Assembly (NCBI GenBank): GCA_030280995.1
Contig: JASXTE010000016.1
Coordinates: forward strand, 26,187,501 to 26,251,500
Direction: 5' to 3'
DNA length: 64,000 bases
Origin: Hemileia vastatrix
Lineage: Eukaryota; Basidiomycota; Pucciniomycetes; Pucciniales; Zaghouaniaceae
Made by a program: the position numbers and the translations under genes. The number at the start of each line of letters is the position of its first letter. Positions within the stretch are counted from its first letter, which is position 1. The notes below the pieces were generated by a model. It saw only the letters and a program-made list of their open reading frames with translations, did no database searches and was not told where the DNA came from. Of this stretch, positions 12,230-24,490 are shown one piece after another.

Positions 12230-12370
12230 GGGGGTGTCAGTTCTGGCAAATCCACACTTAACTTAAGTGCGGATTTCAAACCAAATCAGCACTTAAATTT
12301 TGCAAAAAAGTCACTTATTTCAAAAATGGGTGTCAGTTATGACCTCAAATCAGCGCTTTTTTTGTGATTT
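12230..12370. repeat. Structured head of a probable DNA transposon
   Basis: The block starts with GGGGTGTCAGTTCTGG, and a related GGGTGTCAGTTATG recurs about 100 bp later. Between them AAATCCACACTTA and TAAGTGCGGATTT form a stem with one mismatch (about 12249-12276). It lies about 220 bp upstream of the Myb/SANT-like pseudogene and may be the left end of the element carrying it. A weak counterpart (CCAACACCC near 14222) was seen on the other side, but no target duplication. Confidence 0.35.
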
Positions 12371-12587
12371 TTTTTTCAAAACCACATGTTGGCCACAAAA
12401 CATCCCTTCCTTTCTTACCCCATCCCTGTCACATGTGACACACTGACCTTCCTCACTATCTACCCATCAATCCTTGGCACACACCCCTTCCTGACATTTT
12501 CAACATTTTGACCAGGCATGTTTACATTCTTTTTTACTTATTTCTTCTACCTCTTAATCTTTTTTCTTGTTATGTGCCAGTTTCATA

Positions 12588-13890
12588 ATGCCTCCCAGAC
12601 ATTCCAAATCTCAAAAGGTAACTCAAAAATCTGCTTCGTCACAAAAGTCTCCTTGTAAAGCAAACCCTACACCTGAAAAATCAAAGTCAGGTTCAGGTCA
12701 GCTTACAAAGGATGATTATCTCATCATAATCAACTTCCTTAAAATAAAATCAAATTTTGAAGCTTGTTTTGGATGTGAAAAGTCCACCTTCAAAGGTTAA
12801 TGGCTACTTATTGATGGCCAATGAAGTAAGGAAGAAAACAAGGGGGAGAATCAATACCAATCCTAAACAAATGAAGGAGAGATTTAAGAGTTACCAATCA
12901 AAATATAAAAAGGCTCATCATGCTGCAAATGAAACTGGCTTTGGTATTGACGATGATGATTTGGAGATTGGAATTACTACTGTTTCAGAAAAGCTCAATG
13001 TCATGTGTCCTTTCTATGAGGAAATGGATAATCTTTTTGGCTCCCGAGTTGATGTAAACCCTTGGTTTCTACACAATACTACTAAGGATATACCCTCTGG
13101 ATCTCAACCATCAATTAATCCTCCTGAAATACCTGTACATCAACAGGATCAATCCCCTCCACCTTCTAACCATAGTTCAGCTGAAGATGATCCCGACTAT
13201 CAAGCAGAACAATTCTATCGCAGCAGATCTGAATCCTCAGAGGCCCAAAATTTAAATGTATGTTTACTTTTTGTTTTTTCTTCAATTCTTCAATTCTTCT
13301 CTGAATTTCTCTTTCATTCTAGTCTCCTCCTACTCAAACTAAATCTCCATTAAATAATCTCAATTCTGGAAATGTGAATCCCACTTTAGAAGCTGCTTTA
13401 GATGAACTTCCTGAAGCCTCTTGTTCAAACTCCAAACTAAAGTGTCAAGCCTCAACTTCAATGAACTTGAACCATCTATTAAAACGTGGTAATACTTCAA
13501 CAAGCTCATTTGGCTCCCTTGAGGATTATTTTGAAAAAAACAATATAAGTAAGATTTGTTTACTATATATCTTAATCATTAACTCATTTATTTATTTATT
13601 TCAATTTAATTTTCTCCGCAAAATCAACTATTGTGAAAAATGCCCTTGACTTTGAGAAGATGAAGTTTGATCATATGCTAAGGAAAGATCAGCAAGCCTT
13701 AGATTTGGAAGAAAAAAAATTTGAGGCAGAGCAGACAGAAAGAGTAAATGACCGTCAATTTCAAAGAGAAATGGCTACTTGTGAATTGGAAAAACAAGAG
13801 AGTTTTAAAAAAAAAGATTTCATTATGGAATGTGTAAAAAATGGCCAATCTGATGAGGACATTAAAAAATTACTTGACCTTTTCAATTGA
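12588..13890 (+). pseudogene. Myb/SANT-like DNA-binding protein, disrupted
   Basis: Three exon-like blocks. The first starts at the ATG at 12588 (basic, Ser/Lys-rich N-terminus) and leads into a helical SANT-like block with FEACFG and, after a frame change near 12775-12785, KSPPSKVNGY and a conserved CPFYEEMDNLFG. The second block is 13323-13548, joined through a good GTATGT donor (13258) and TTCTAG acceptor, and is Ser/Pro-rich. The third is about 13622-13890, a Lys/Glu-rich coiled coil ending at a natural TGA. Lesions are a one-base frame shift in the SANT block and loss of the AG at the second acceptor (AA at 13620-13621). Such proteins form large families in rust genomes and may be transposon-derived. 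Exact function unknown. Confidence 0.55.
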
Positions 13891-13989
13891 TAAATTGTTT
13901 TTCTAGTTAATTTAATTTTGTTTGATTTCTTTTTGGTAATATTTTCTTGTATGCTGACTTATAAAAGGTCTTGAATATAGTACGTTCTT

Positions 13990-14135
13990 TTTGACAAATT
14001 TTTGAAAGTATCATACAATTTTTCTATCTTTACATTCAAGTCAATAAGTTTGCTTATACTTTTATTTTGACAAAAATTTGAAATTATAATAAAAATTTTC
14101 TATCTTTACTTTCAAGTCAATAAGTTTGCTTATCT
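13990..14135. repeat. Tandem duplication, period about 76 bp
   Basis: Two diverged copies share TTGACAAA, ATTTGAAA, TTCTATCTTTAC and CAAGTCAATAAGTTTGCTTA in the same order. They lie in the 3' flank of the Myb/SANT-like pseudogene. Confidence 0.7.
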
Positions 14136-14273
14136 AAATACTTCTAAGTCAATAAAATTCAATATCTCTTTTGAAAATTTGGCAATACAATTAGTCAGAA
14201 CTAGGTACAAAAGTTCCAACACCCAGATTCTTTTCACCTAATCCTTTAGGGCTTATTCATAAAAATAAGGTTG

Positions 14274-14476
14274 TGTCAGCCAGTGATCTAGAAGATAGAA
14301 GAAAACTACGGAATAAAGAAGAAGAATAAAAGGATAACAGCAAAAACTAAGAAGGAAAGTAAGGATTTCTAAAACAGCTATTGAATGTAAGGGTTATATT
14401 CAATCAAGTAATTAATTTTTATCTCTCTGCTTATAACAAAAAAAATATAACAATTGAACTGCTCTTAAAGAAACCT

Positions 14477-14507
<31 letters not shown>

Positions 14508-15553
14508 TTCTAACTTTTAGTAGTATTTAAAACACTGTAATAAAGTTTCTAGAAAGATACTTATAAGTGTAGCAAAAAATTTATTTATAAAATGTAGGGT
14601 AATGTAAGTAATTCAAAATACAAGGGGAGAAAACAAAGCCTTTATATATGCAAATGAGGCCCTCTGAGACATCACTAGATGCTGGCTTGTACAGTAGTTG
14701 AAGATGATAAATACAGTAGGAATTAATATAATAAAAAGGAAATGAAGTGAAATTGTTGAATTTGGATAATACAATAATAATGTAATAATATTTTTTATGA
14801 CTTTTGTTTCATGTTGAACAGTTATAACTAAAATAAATAATTTAATGTAAATAAATAATTTTTTTATATGTTTTTAAATTTACTATAATATAAATAAGTT
14901 AAAAATGTATAAGAAAAGGATGACTTTAAAACAACCAAGAGAAACTCTTTTTATAGAAAAAAATGTAATACAATGTGAATTTTGTTGAAGTCAAAAAAAA
15001 TCATTGATAAATGAGTTAAAATTGTAATATACATTTAATTAAAAATAAATTGAAAAGATAAATTAAAAGATTAAGTTAAGGTTTAACAGAATAATTAGAT
15101 TTTAATAAAATAAGGTAATTTAAATTTAAGTTTAATAAATAAGACAGTTAAACTATCCCTTAAAGTTCCAAGGAAATACCAAAGATTCTTTCCTTGCTCT
15201 CCTTGGCCCCCCTCTAGCCAAATTCAAGAAAGGTCTGAGTCCCTGTAACTACATGGACTTAGATGTAAAACTTTTCTGTAGGTTTTTATTACATTATTTG
15301 TATTTTAATTTATTAATTCAATTAATTTTAGAAAAATGAAATGAAATTTTAGTTAAATAAAATAAAAATGTTTGCATAAGTAAAAAACAACTTTAAGACT
15401 ATAACAAGAAATTTACTACAGTTAATATTGTTTACACAATATAATACTTAAAAAATTTGAAATATTAGATTTATAATATTTTAATTAATTTAATATTGAG
15501 TAACAATTTTAATCATATCAGCTTAAATATGTTAAATAAGTTACTGGCTGACA
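14274..15553 (-). mobile_element. 3' LTR of Ty3/gypsy element Z (reverse orientation)
   Basis: The ends are inverted: TGTCAGCCAGT on the left and ACTGGCTGACA on the right, typical TG...CA LTR termini. On the minus strand the LTR is directly preceded by a polypurine tract (15554-15570, AGGGGGAGGGAG), where plus-strand DNA synthesis would start. Part of it (15380-15553) is repeated at 18335-18505 next to the reverse transcriptase remnant. Confidence 0.75.
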
Positions 15554-18330
15554 CTCCCTCCCCCTAAAAAATATTAAAAAGAATGTTTAGATTTTTTCAT
15601 TATACCTCTTCAATAGAATATTCAAATTAGAGATTTCATTTTTAAGAATACATCTGTCTTATTCAGTAGACTTTCCTTTATATCTCAATAAATACTAAGT
15701 TCCCCTTTCTTTAGTAAGATTCCTTTCATTAACGATTTTTTTAATTTCAGCCTTTTCAGTTATTTACAAAGGTGTAGATTTTGGTCTTCCCCTTCTTTTA
15801 GAAAATAAATCAGGATTATTTGAGGTGTAAGGCTTTATTAAAGATATTGTAAATAATAGATGTTTTATATCATATGGAGAATATAATAAAACTTCAACGG
15901 CATTATTACCAATCATATTTTTTATGACAATAGGACCAAAAAATTGATCTTTTAATTTATTTATACCTTCTAAATTGAAATGTATTGTAGAAATAAGAGA
16001 TTCATCTCTTTCTTTATAAGTACATTCTTCATGGGATTTTCCCAATCTTTTCATATCATACTGGTATACATTTTCAATAAATTTTTGTGCATGATTTCTA
16101 CATAATTGTTGCACATGAAGAAAAGACTTAGCACCAGGATGTATATCTAACCTTGGTATGTTTTTATTTATCAAAGAGCTTGGAATCCTTGGTACATATC
16201 CTAACCATAACTCATAAGGTCCTTTTTCAGTTACTGAATGAACATTAATGTTATAAGAAAATTCAAGGCCTTGCAGAAGTATTACCCAATCATGATTATA
16301 TCTATCATTATCCTTAAATTCCAACCCAAGGGCACAATATCTCTTTATCATGTTTTCTAAGGCTTTTATAATCATTTCAGCTAATCCACGAGTCCCTGAA
16401 TGATGTGCTGTGGACAATTTTAAATCACAACCACAAATGTCCATTAAGGAAGTCCAAAATTCTGATGTAAATTTTGGGTCTCTATCAGAGAAAATAGAGT
16501 TTAGAGATCTAGCTGTATTTAACATATTAGTCAATCACATAAAAGCTTATTCCTTAGTGGAAAAATTGTTGTGGGTATGGATAAATTTACACATTTTTGT
16601 AAATCTATCTACTATTACCCAACAGGAATTAAAGTTATCTTTAGCTGCTTTTGAAAGGCCTGTTACAAAATCCAAGATTATTATTTTCCATGGTGAATTC
16701 AAACCCTCAACTTGTTGCATTAATCCTGCTCTTCTGCCAGTCAATTTTTTAGAATTTTGGCTTGAATCACAAGATTCAAAATAAAGTTTTGAATTTTCTG
16801 ACATAATATCCCACCTAGAATTATTCTTTGATTTGATGATGGGGGTTTCCAGGTTGAAATTTCTGCTAATATTTCATCATGACATAATATAAGAGTAATT
16901 TCTTTCATTGATAAAGATATAACTGTTACATTTGTAAGCTTTCATCTGTAATATATTTAGTCATCTTCTAAAGAAAATTTTCCTTTTTATAAAGCCTTTT
17001 AATATTTAACTGATAATTTTTTTTTACAAGGTTGGACTTATGCATTTTTTGGTTCATTAAGGATAATTGATAATTTCTTTAAATTCTCATCATCTTTATA
17101 TGATTAAAAAATAGTTTGCATTAACTCTTCCTCCATATCTACTATATATACTCTAAAAATATGAATTATTTTCTCTTCAGGCACATAAGCAGGGTTAAAG
17201 TCATCATTTGGCAAAGGAAGTCTTGATAACATATCAACATTAGAGTGAAGTTAACCAGCTCTATGAAGAGTAGTAATTCTTCCTCTATATTCTTGAACAT
17301 CTAGTTGCCACCTAATCATATGTCTGTTTGGTATTCTCATATTTAATAATGATTTTACTGCACTACAATCAGTGATCAACTCAAATTTTTGGTCCTCTAA
17401 ACAGTACTGCAATTTTTTCAAAGCCCATACTACTACCAGACACTCCAATTGAGTTTCACCACATTTCATCTCACTTGGTCTCAAGGTTCATGAAATATAG
17501 CATATAACCACTTCTGAAATTTTTTCATTCACCCCTTGTTTTTTATGAAGTGCAGCTCCTGATCCTACAAAACCTACATCTATATATAATAAAAAAGGTT
17601 TTGTAAAGTCAGCCAATACTAAAATAGTTTCTGATGTTAATTTTTTTTTCAATTTGTCAAATTTTTTTTTCTTTCATCATTCTAGATAAAAGAGACATCT
17701 TTCTTTATTACATTTGTCAAAGGTGCAGCAATTACTTGGTAATTTTTTATATACTGTCTATAGTAATGACACATACCTAGAAAGGATTGAATTTTTTTAA
17801 CAGAAGTAGGTAAACCAACATTTTGGATGGCTGATACTTTATTTTGATTGACAAAAAATTGTAGACCTGACAAAACATGTCCTAGAGCTTTTAAAGAATG
17901 AAAAGCAAATTTACAATTTTTCAGAGCCAGAGTAATATTAATATCATCCATTTTTTGAAGACTTTTGTCAGGTGTATAATATCTTCATCAACAGTCTTTG
18001 AGAAAATAATGATAAAATCAATATACACCATTAACCACCCTTCCATTATTTCTTGATGGAATATGTTATCCATAACTTTTTGAAAAACTGAAGGTGAATT
18101 TTTTCACCAAAAGGCATCCTTATATATTTATAAATTCACATATGAGTAGCAATCAAAAGAAAAATTTGTGATGAATTTTCAACAGAGATTTGATGATAAC
18201 TTTTATTTCCATCTAGACAGCTAATATACTTTTCTCCTTGTAAAGTTGCATTTATAGAATTTATTCTAGGTAAAGGATAAATATAATCAACTGTATAGGT
18301 ATTTAGGGCTCTGTAATCTCCACACAATCA
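15554..18330 (-). pseudogene. pol: Ty3/gypsy pol remnant of element Z (RT-RNase H-integrase-chromodomain)
   Basis: Read from right to left: RT (18327-18136, with CGDYRALNTYTVDYIYPLPR), the RT thumb and connection (17951-17682, FLGMCHYYRQYIKNY), RNase H (17484-17251), integrase (16804-15764, with LDFVTGL holding the first catalytic Asp and SDRDPKFTSEFW holding the second), then KRRGRPK and a decayed chromodomain down to about 15620. The frame is broken many times. Gag, protease and the RT catalytic centre are missing or unreadable. The domain order defines a chromovirus-type Ty3 element, relative of X and Y. It cannot make active enzyme. Confidence 0.85.
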
Positions 18331-18505
18331 GATAAAAAACTACTTAAAGACTATAAAATGAATTTTACTATAGTTAATATTGTTTACACAATATAATACT
18401 TAAAGAATTTGAAATATTATATTCATAATATTCTAATTAATTAAATATTGAGTAATAATTTTAATCAGATAAGTTTAAATACGTTAAATAAGCTACTTTC
18501 TGAAA
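18331..18505 (-). mobile_element. Truncated 5' LTR of element Z
   Basis: 175 bp match 15380-15553 in the same orientation (shared TTGTTTACACAATATAATACTT and TATTGAGTAA). The terminal CTGACA has decayed to CTGAAA. Its direct contact with the RT remnant shows that gag, protease and most of this LTR were deleted. Confidence 0.65.
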
Positions 18506-18599
18506 CTAGATGTATATACAGAGTAAAAAATATAAAACAAATGAAAATTAAGTGTAACAGAGAATATAAGTTGCCATGTAACAATTTACTAAACCAGAA

Positions 18600-19577
18600 A
18601 TAAAAAAACCCAATGTATTCACCCTTAAAACCCTGAAGAAATGTAATAGATTAAGTGGATACTAATTTGATATAAAACAGAAGAATGTAACTGTAGTAAT
18701 TTCAAATCAGGTCACACTATTATTAATTTTATTAAAAAATCAGATTTAGTGAAACATACAAATCATACTATTTGTGAAGTACAGAATTTATATACTTAGT
18801 TAATGTAGTATAAAACATGATTAATTAGGTAAGTTAAAGTAATTATATTAGTATAATAGTTATTTAAATTAAAAAAGTAATTATTTTAATAAAATCACTA
18901 ATTATTAAAACAAAACATTTATATTTTATTAAATAAAATGTTTCACTTTTTTAATTTCTTTGAAAAGACAATTGTGAGTCAAAAAAGGTGTCCAATGATT
19001 ATTGGTTTTAAGATATGATTTATATTTTTTGATATATATATTTAATTAATTGATTAATTACATTATAAGGTAAGTTTATTGCTTATAATTATAATATGGG
19101 GTATCAAAGTTAGAAAGTTTTAATTATTTAAAAGGTATTTCACAACAAAAAAAGAAAGAAAAAAATTTGACATTGATTCTCAGTAAAAAGGTGTTTTTAG
19201 GGCACAATATGGTATATTTTAAAAAATAATTATGGTTGATTTGGTGGAAAAAAGAGGTATTTTGAAATGGAAGATTTCTAACTCCAATACCCCTTAATAT
19301 GAATTTGTAATCAATTAATTACTAATTTATAAACATTAAGTTGATAAAAATGCACCAAATTTTATATAATAGAATATATTTTATGTGTATTTAAATGCAT
19401 ATACAATTTATATAATAATAAAATCAATATAGCATTTATTTTAATTATATTGTTATAGAATTTTAATTTTCAATATAATATTAATTTTTATATATTATTT
19501 ACATACATTTGTCTCTAATTTATGTCAAAGTGATTTGACATAAGATTTACTGGACTCTTGGAATAGCCTGACTGACA
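18600..19577 (-). mobile_element. B-type LTR fragment (reverse orientation)
   Basis: Read on the minus strand from 19577 it begins TGTCAGTCAGGCTATTCCAA, close to the start of solo LTR B at 46852 (TGTCAGCCAGGCTATTCCAG). Further matches such as GGTGCATTTTTAT occur in the same order. The inner end was not located, so 18600 is approximate. Confidence 0.5.
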
Positions 19578-20820
19578 GTATGTGACTTATCAGAACTTAA
19601 TAAATACCGTAATCATATACTTACTTGTAATCTTCATCACTTTTCACAAATAAAAAATACCACTTTCAGTCAACTATCAACTTTAGATCACTGCTAAAGC
19701 TCTAGCTTTTGATCTAATGGTTAATTCTGATACAGATGCCAATGCTGAAATAGACCTATCAATGTAATATAGCAGTACTTCATGATCTTAAACCAGTGCT
19801 ATGAATTCTAAAACACTACCAATCAACCTCTCTCATTATAAAGGCCTATCTTATCTAATTTACAATTTTGTGCAATGAAGTTCCCCAGTTTCCCAGTTTC
19901 ATTTGTTTTGGTTCAGCTCTCTGACTTAAAATTTCATAAAATTCCTAAGATTCAGTCTCACTAAGATATCCCACCTTCACTTCATCTCTCATTTCCATCA
20001 TTCATTGCTGGTTCTGATACTTCTCACTTCACATCTCTCAAGGTAAGTTACTTCCTCATTTTGTGTAGTTTAATTGTTGATTGAAATGTCTTTTTTTTGT
20101 TCTTTCTTTTATCATATTTCCTGTTTTAATAACTGATTAATTTGTTCTTTTTTCTTTTCTTCCCTTTTTCTTGATTCTTTTACTGACTTTTTGGTATTAT
20201 TTGGTGTTTTTTGTTCATTTTAAGGTTTCTTCTCTTCTTTGGCCTCTTTTTTTCTAAATAACTACAGAATAATTTGGAAATAATTTGGAAAATTTTTCCA
20301 AGCATTTTCTACTTTTAATAGGTGTTTTTCAGTAATATTTGATCTTTTTTCTGCTAAAACAAATCAGAAACATTTTATGAGCATTTTACAGTGATTTTTT
20401 AAGTGTTTTATTTTTGGCTGTTTTGGGTACTTTTTTCACTAAAACCATTCAGAATCATTCAGAATAATTTGGAAATTATCTTCAAATGTTTTGAAAGCAT
20501 TTGAAATTATCTTTCAGGTGTTTTTTGGTACTTTATAAAGCCTTTTAGGCACTTTTTTGAAACTTTTTGCCACTTTTCTAGGAGCTTTTGGAACACTCTT
20601 TTGGGGAATTTTGGGGCATATTTATGACACTTTTTTGAGAGAATTTAAGGGAATTTTTTGGGACTTTCTAAGAGACTTATAGATGCTTTTTTCAGAAATT
20701 TTTGAAAATTTTCTTGAAGCTTTTTTTAAATTTTTTTGGTGACTTCTTGAACTACTTATGATATTTTTTATTCAATTTTATTATTTTATTATTTAGATTG
20801 ATTTTCCTTGCATTTTTTAG
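19578..20820. other. Pyrimidine-rich stretch, possible 5' leader and long intron
   Basis: No coding frame was seen. 19960-20042 looks like a pyrimidine-rich 5' leader ending in CAAG before GTAAGT, and 20811-20820 is a clean TTTTTTAG acceptor. If real, this is the leader and first intron (778 bp) of the small gene at 20827. Confidence 0.3.
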
Positions 20821-20826
20821 ATAAAA

Positions 20827-21500
20827 ATGACTGAAAATCTAGAGTTGGTCAACCAGATTCATAAGGTAAGAAACAATGGTAATGTAAAAAATAAAACATT
20901 AGGTAGAAAAAAAAAGTATGGGGTCTAATATAGGTTGTCAAGTTTTAATTTTTTTTCATGAATTATCATTAAACAAGTCATATATGTACTCTACTTACTT
21001 AAATTAATGAGCCATCAGGCTGTGTGTTGTATGATGGCACTCATAGGGAGATTTTTTTTCCTCATGAGGTTCATGTATGCACTTTTGCTTGATTGAATTA
21101 AATTTTGTCACAGATGATTTCCACTCACATTTTCACTTAAATTATCATTAAGTTAGGTTTTTTAATTATCTTATCTGACTTATTTACATGTTAATTTATG
21201 AAATGAACTTAAAATTTGGCAATATAGGCTCCTAATTCAATAAAACATAGGGGATTTTATTGCCACTTTTTTCTGTGAAAATATGTTTTTGACTTGGAAA
21301 TAAATTGGTTTTATGCACCCAGAAAGGAGTCTGAAAATAAAGAGTGTTTTCAAAAACAAATGTTAGAAAGCTATATATCAAAGACAAAAGATCAATTCAT
21401 AAACATCATTGATAAAAATATTGAAAGTATGATTGAGGGAGTAGGATCTAGATTATTAGATATCAGTAGTTTAGTTAGACAAAAAATGATGAACAGTTAA
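20827..21500 (+). CDS. Possible small spliced gene, unknown helical protein (70 aa)
   Basis: Exon 20827-20865 encodes MTENLELVNQIHK and ends at a strong GTAAGAA donor. Joining it to an acceptor at 21325-21326 (GAAAG) gives an in-frame second exon, 21327-21500. The product is 70 residues, Lys/Glu-rich and probably helical, and ends at TAA. The first exon follows a strong TTTTTTAG acceptor. No family was recognised. It could also be the start of a longer gene broken by later insertions, or a chance combination of splice sites. Confidence 0.3.
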
Positions 21501-21506
21501 AATTCT

Positions 21507-22190
21507 AAATCATTCATTGTTCTCTCTTTGAATTCTAACCTCATTTCTCTCTAAATCTAAACAATCTATCTCAATTTTTAAAAATGTTTTATCATTTGAT
21601 TGTGAATGAAGCCAAAAAGTTACAGAAGCCCTTTGATTGACTCTTTGTCTAGGAGAGGTTGATTCTTTATCATCTAGCCTTTTATCATCAGGTTCATCCT
21701 TGAGAATTTCTTGATTTAATGAGCCTTGGTTCCACTTAATACATGGGAAGTAAATAAGCAATAAAAACAAAAAAGAATAAAAAAAGTAGTTTAAGCTTAC
21801 CACCATGAGCTAATCAAGATCAATGTTAGAATACACAGTTGGGACTTCAAATTAAGGAGAGTCAAGCAAATCATCTAAAGGAAATTCTTGATTATTTGTA
21901 TGAGATTCATCACATTTTTTACCTTGATTATGTTTATAATGCATTAGATAACAATAAAAAGTTGTGAGGATAGAAATTAGAGAAGGAAACTTTGATAAAG
22001 AAAGGAATAAAAAGTAATAGACTTACTGTGGTGTGAAGGAGAAAAATATGCTTTTGAAAAAGACTGGGAGAGAAGAGATGTGAGTTGGAGTATATTTGTT
22101 AGGGTGGAAGGAATGCAATGTGTAATTGATTGAGAGAATGTGGGTATTGGTGGGCTGAATTGTGGCTGAGAAAATTGTACATAACTAGGA
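21507..22190 (-). pseudogene. Decayed spliced gene, unknown (minus strand)
   Basis: Three coding-like blocks on the minus strand, each bounded by plausible splice sites. They are a Pro/Ser-rich block (about 22180-22030) ending at a GTAAGT donor, an acidic block (about 21935-21795) containing two stops that could come from Gln codons and ending at GTAAGC, and a charged block (about 21745-21507) ending at TGA. No domain was recognised. It faces the small gene at 20827 tail to tail. Confidence 0.3.
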
Positions 22191-22605
22191 CATATTTTAC
22201 CCCATGTTTGAGATCCGAAGTACCAAACCAGAAATGTTTCATTGCTTTTTTATAAGGTGTTTTTTAAATAAATCACTCTATGTATGCTTGGTAAGGATTT
22301 AGACATCTTATTATAATAATCTAGTTAATTCATTCAGTTATACCCTAGCTTTAGAATAATTCTCTTTATTTAAAATCTAAAGAAAAAAAATTTTGAGCCC
22401 AAATAACAAATTGTTTAAATTCCACTTAGCAAATTATTATTTTTGTTATATCTTAAAATTATAGAATTCTTACAAAATCATGCAAGTTGGTTTAATTATT
22501 TTATATATCTTACCACTGATTTCATTTTTATTTATCTTGAACTTATAGATATAATGAAGAAAAAGGATTCATACTTCAGTAAAGAAGGTAAAAAGTTGAT
22601 AGAAA

Positions 22606-22857
22606 CACTACACAATATAGGAGGTGGACTTTCTAGAAATTCCCCAACCTGAACTCAGATGGAACTCAGATGAAACTCAGACTGAACTCATACTGAACCC
22701 ATACTGAACTCTACTTGAACACCCAACTAAAACTGTTCTACTGAGTTGTGTTAATATCTAATTTTATGATTCCTTTATCAATAGCTCAATGTGTGTTCAA
22801 TCTGTGGTGAGTTTGGGTCATAGGTTGTGGACTCACAAGAAAGTCTGCCCCCCATAT
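22606..22857 (+). mobile_element. CACTA-type MITE, copy 1 (damaged 3' end)
   Basis: It begins CACTACACAATATAGGAGGT and shares the whole interior with the 261-bp copies at 45759 and 53842 (repeated AACTCAGA/ACTGAAC phrases, then CTCAATGTGTGTTCAATCT). The inner terminal palindromes are mutated. The last bases are replaced by a second MITE start. Confidence 0.8.
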
Positions 22858-22995
22858 CACCACACAATATTTGGGGGGGGGGGGACTTGCTAGCAAGTCC
22901 TCAACTTGAACTTAGATGGAACACAGATGGAACTCAGACTGAACTTATAATGAGCTGATACTGAACTTTACTTTGAGCTCATCTTGAGCTCTTAA
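22858..22995 (+). mobile_element. CACTA-type MITE, copy 2 (truncated), abutting copy 1
   Basis: It starts CACCACACAATATTTGGGG with an expanded G-run, then carries the intact palindrome GGACTTGCTAGCAAGTCC and the left-end interior phrases. It fades after about 140 bp with no right terminus. The tandem arrangement suggests insertion of one MITE into the terminus of another. Confidence 0.65.
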
Positions 22996-24490
22996 CCGAT
23001 AATGGATGAGTCTGTGCTGGAATAATAGTGAAAGTTTAATGAATAATTTATAGAAATAATGACAAGGGAAGATTAAGATTCTGATCCATTCACAGAATTT
23101 TTTTCATAAAACACAATTTAACTTTCATTTTAAATTTCACTTGACCATTAAAAAGACTGGAAATTATACTATTTATTTAAAAAGCATCACGTTTAACCTC
23201 TGTAATTATTTTATTAGTTTTTTTTTTTGAAAAAATATATAATAAGATCAGTGGTTCTTTTTATTGATAACTCCTTTTAACCAAGAATTTGAAGCTTTCA
23301 ATTTTTTATTTAAACCATATTACCTGATTTTTTTTAATTTTTATTATTTCTGATTATGCAATATAAATATTTACAGTTCAATGGATTTATTTAACAAAAA
23401 TATGGAACCATCAAAATTCTCAAGTATTTTATTCTATAATACTGTGAAAAGACTCTTAATTAAAAAAATAAAAGATAGAAATATGTTTTCCTAATTTCTG
23501 TTTCAATGAAGTCCTCTCATAGCTTCTTTACACTAAGCACTAATAATTAATAAATTGTTTTATTATAAGTTTAGAAAGAAGTATAATTCTTATACCAGTG
23601 GATTTTAATCAATTTTTTACATTTTTATATGCAAGAAGATAATTAAAATTAAAAGAAAGTATATTTTTGCTCTTTTTTTTGTTCTATTGAGTATTCAACT
23701 ACTAAGAATTTTTGCAATATACATTTATTCAATGTAATACATATATGATATTCTGGAACTTTTCATGATTTATTTCATCAAAATTGCATGTAAATATGGT
23801 TATTTGGTAGATTAATCTCATGAGTTGAAATAATAAATCACTACTTAGTAAATTTTTCATATTAAAAACTGAAATTCAAGCTAGATGTAAAACTTTAAAG
23901 ATAATGAAAACAAAGTAGTAAAAATTTATTTAAACTTTAATTCTAGTGCTTGATTTTGCTTCAATGCTGTATTATGGGATAATTTCAGTGTCAACTTGGG
24001 AATAAGCACCATATATTTTGCAAAGTGTTATCATGTTAAAAAATGTGCATCAGATAAAAATTTTGATTGTATTATTGTTCAAGAACTGAACTAAATAGGT
24101 AGAAGTGGTACTTCTTCATAATTCTATCAGTTTAAAATTGAATAACTATTATATGATATTTATTTTGTAAAAAAGACACAATAGGTACTATAGATTATGC
24201 CCATGTAGCAAAGTAGCTGTAAAGGCAATCATATTTTGATTAAAAATAATATTATTCCAAATTTAAAATGAATAGAAAAAATATTTCAATTCTATGGTGC
24301 TGAAAAATAAATTAAGTGAAATTTTTCAGGTACATTTTTTTAGTCTTTAGAATAAAAGTTTTGATAGGAGTAATTCACAACTGAACACTTACACACAGTT
24401 CTAAAATTAAATATATGGTTTCAGGATCTATCAATGATTTATTGGAATAATGATATTCATGCTGATTGGTAGATCTTAGATGATGTTTCT
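22996..24490. other. AT-rich stretch without recognisable genes
   Basis: No convincing coding frame, RNA gene or repeat family was seen. Frames are short and full of stops. Confidence 0.5.
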
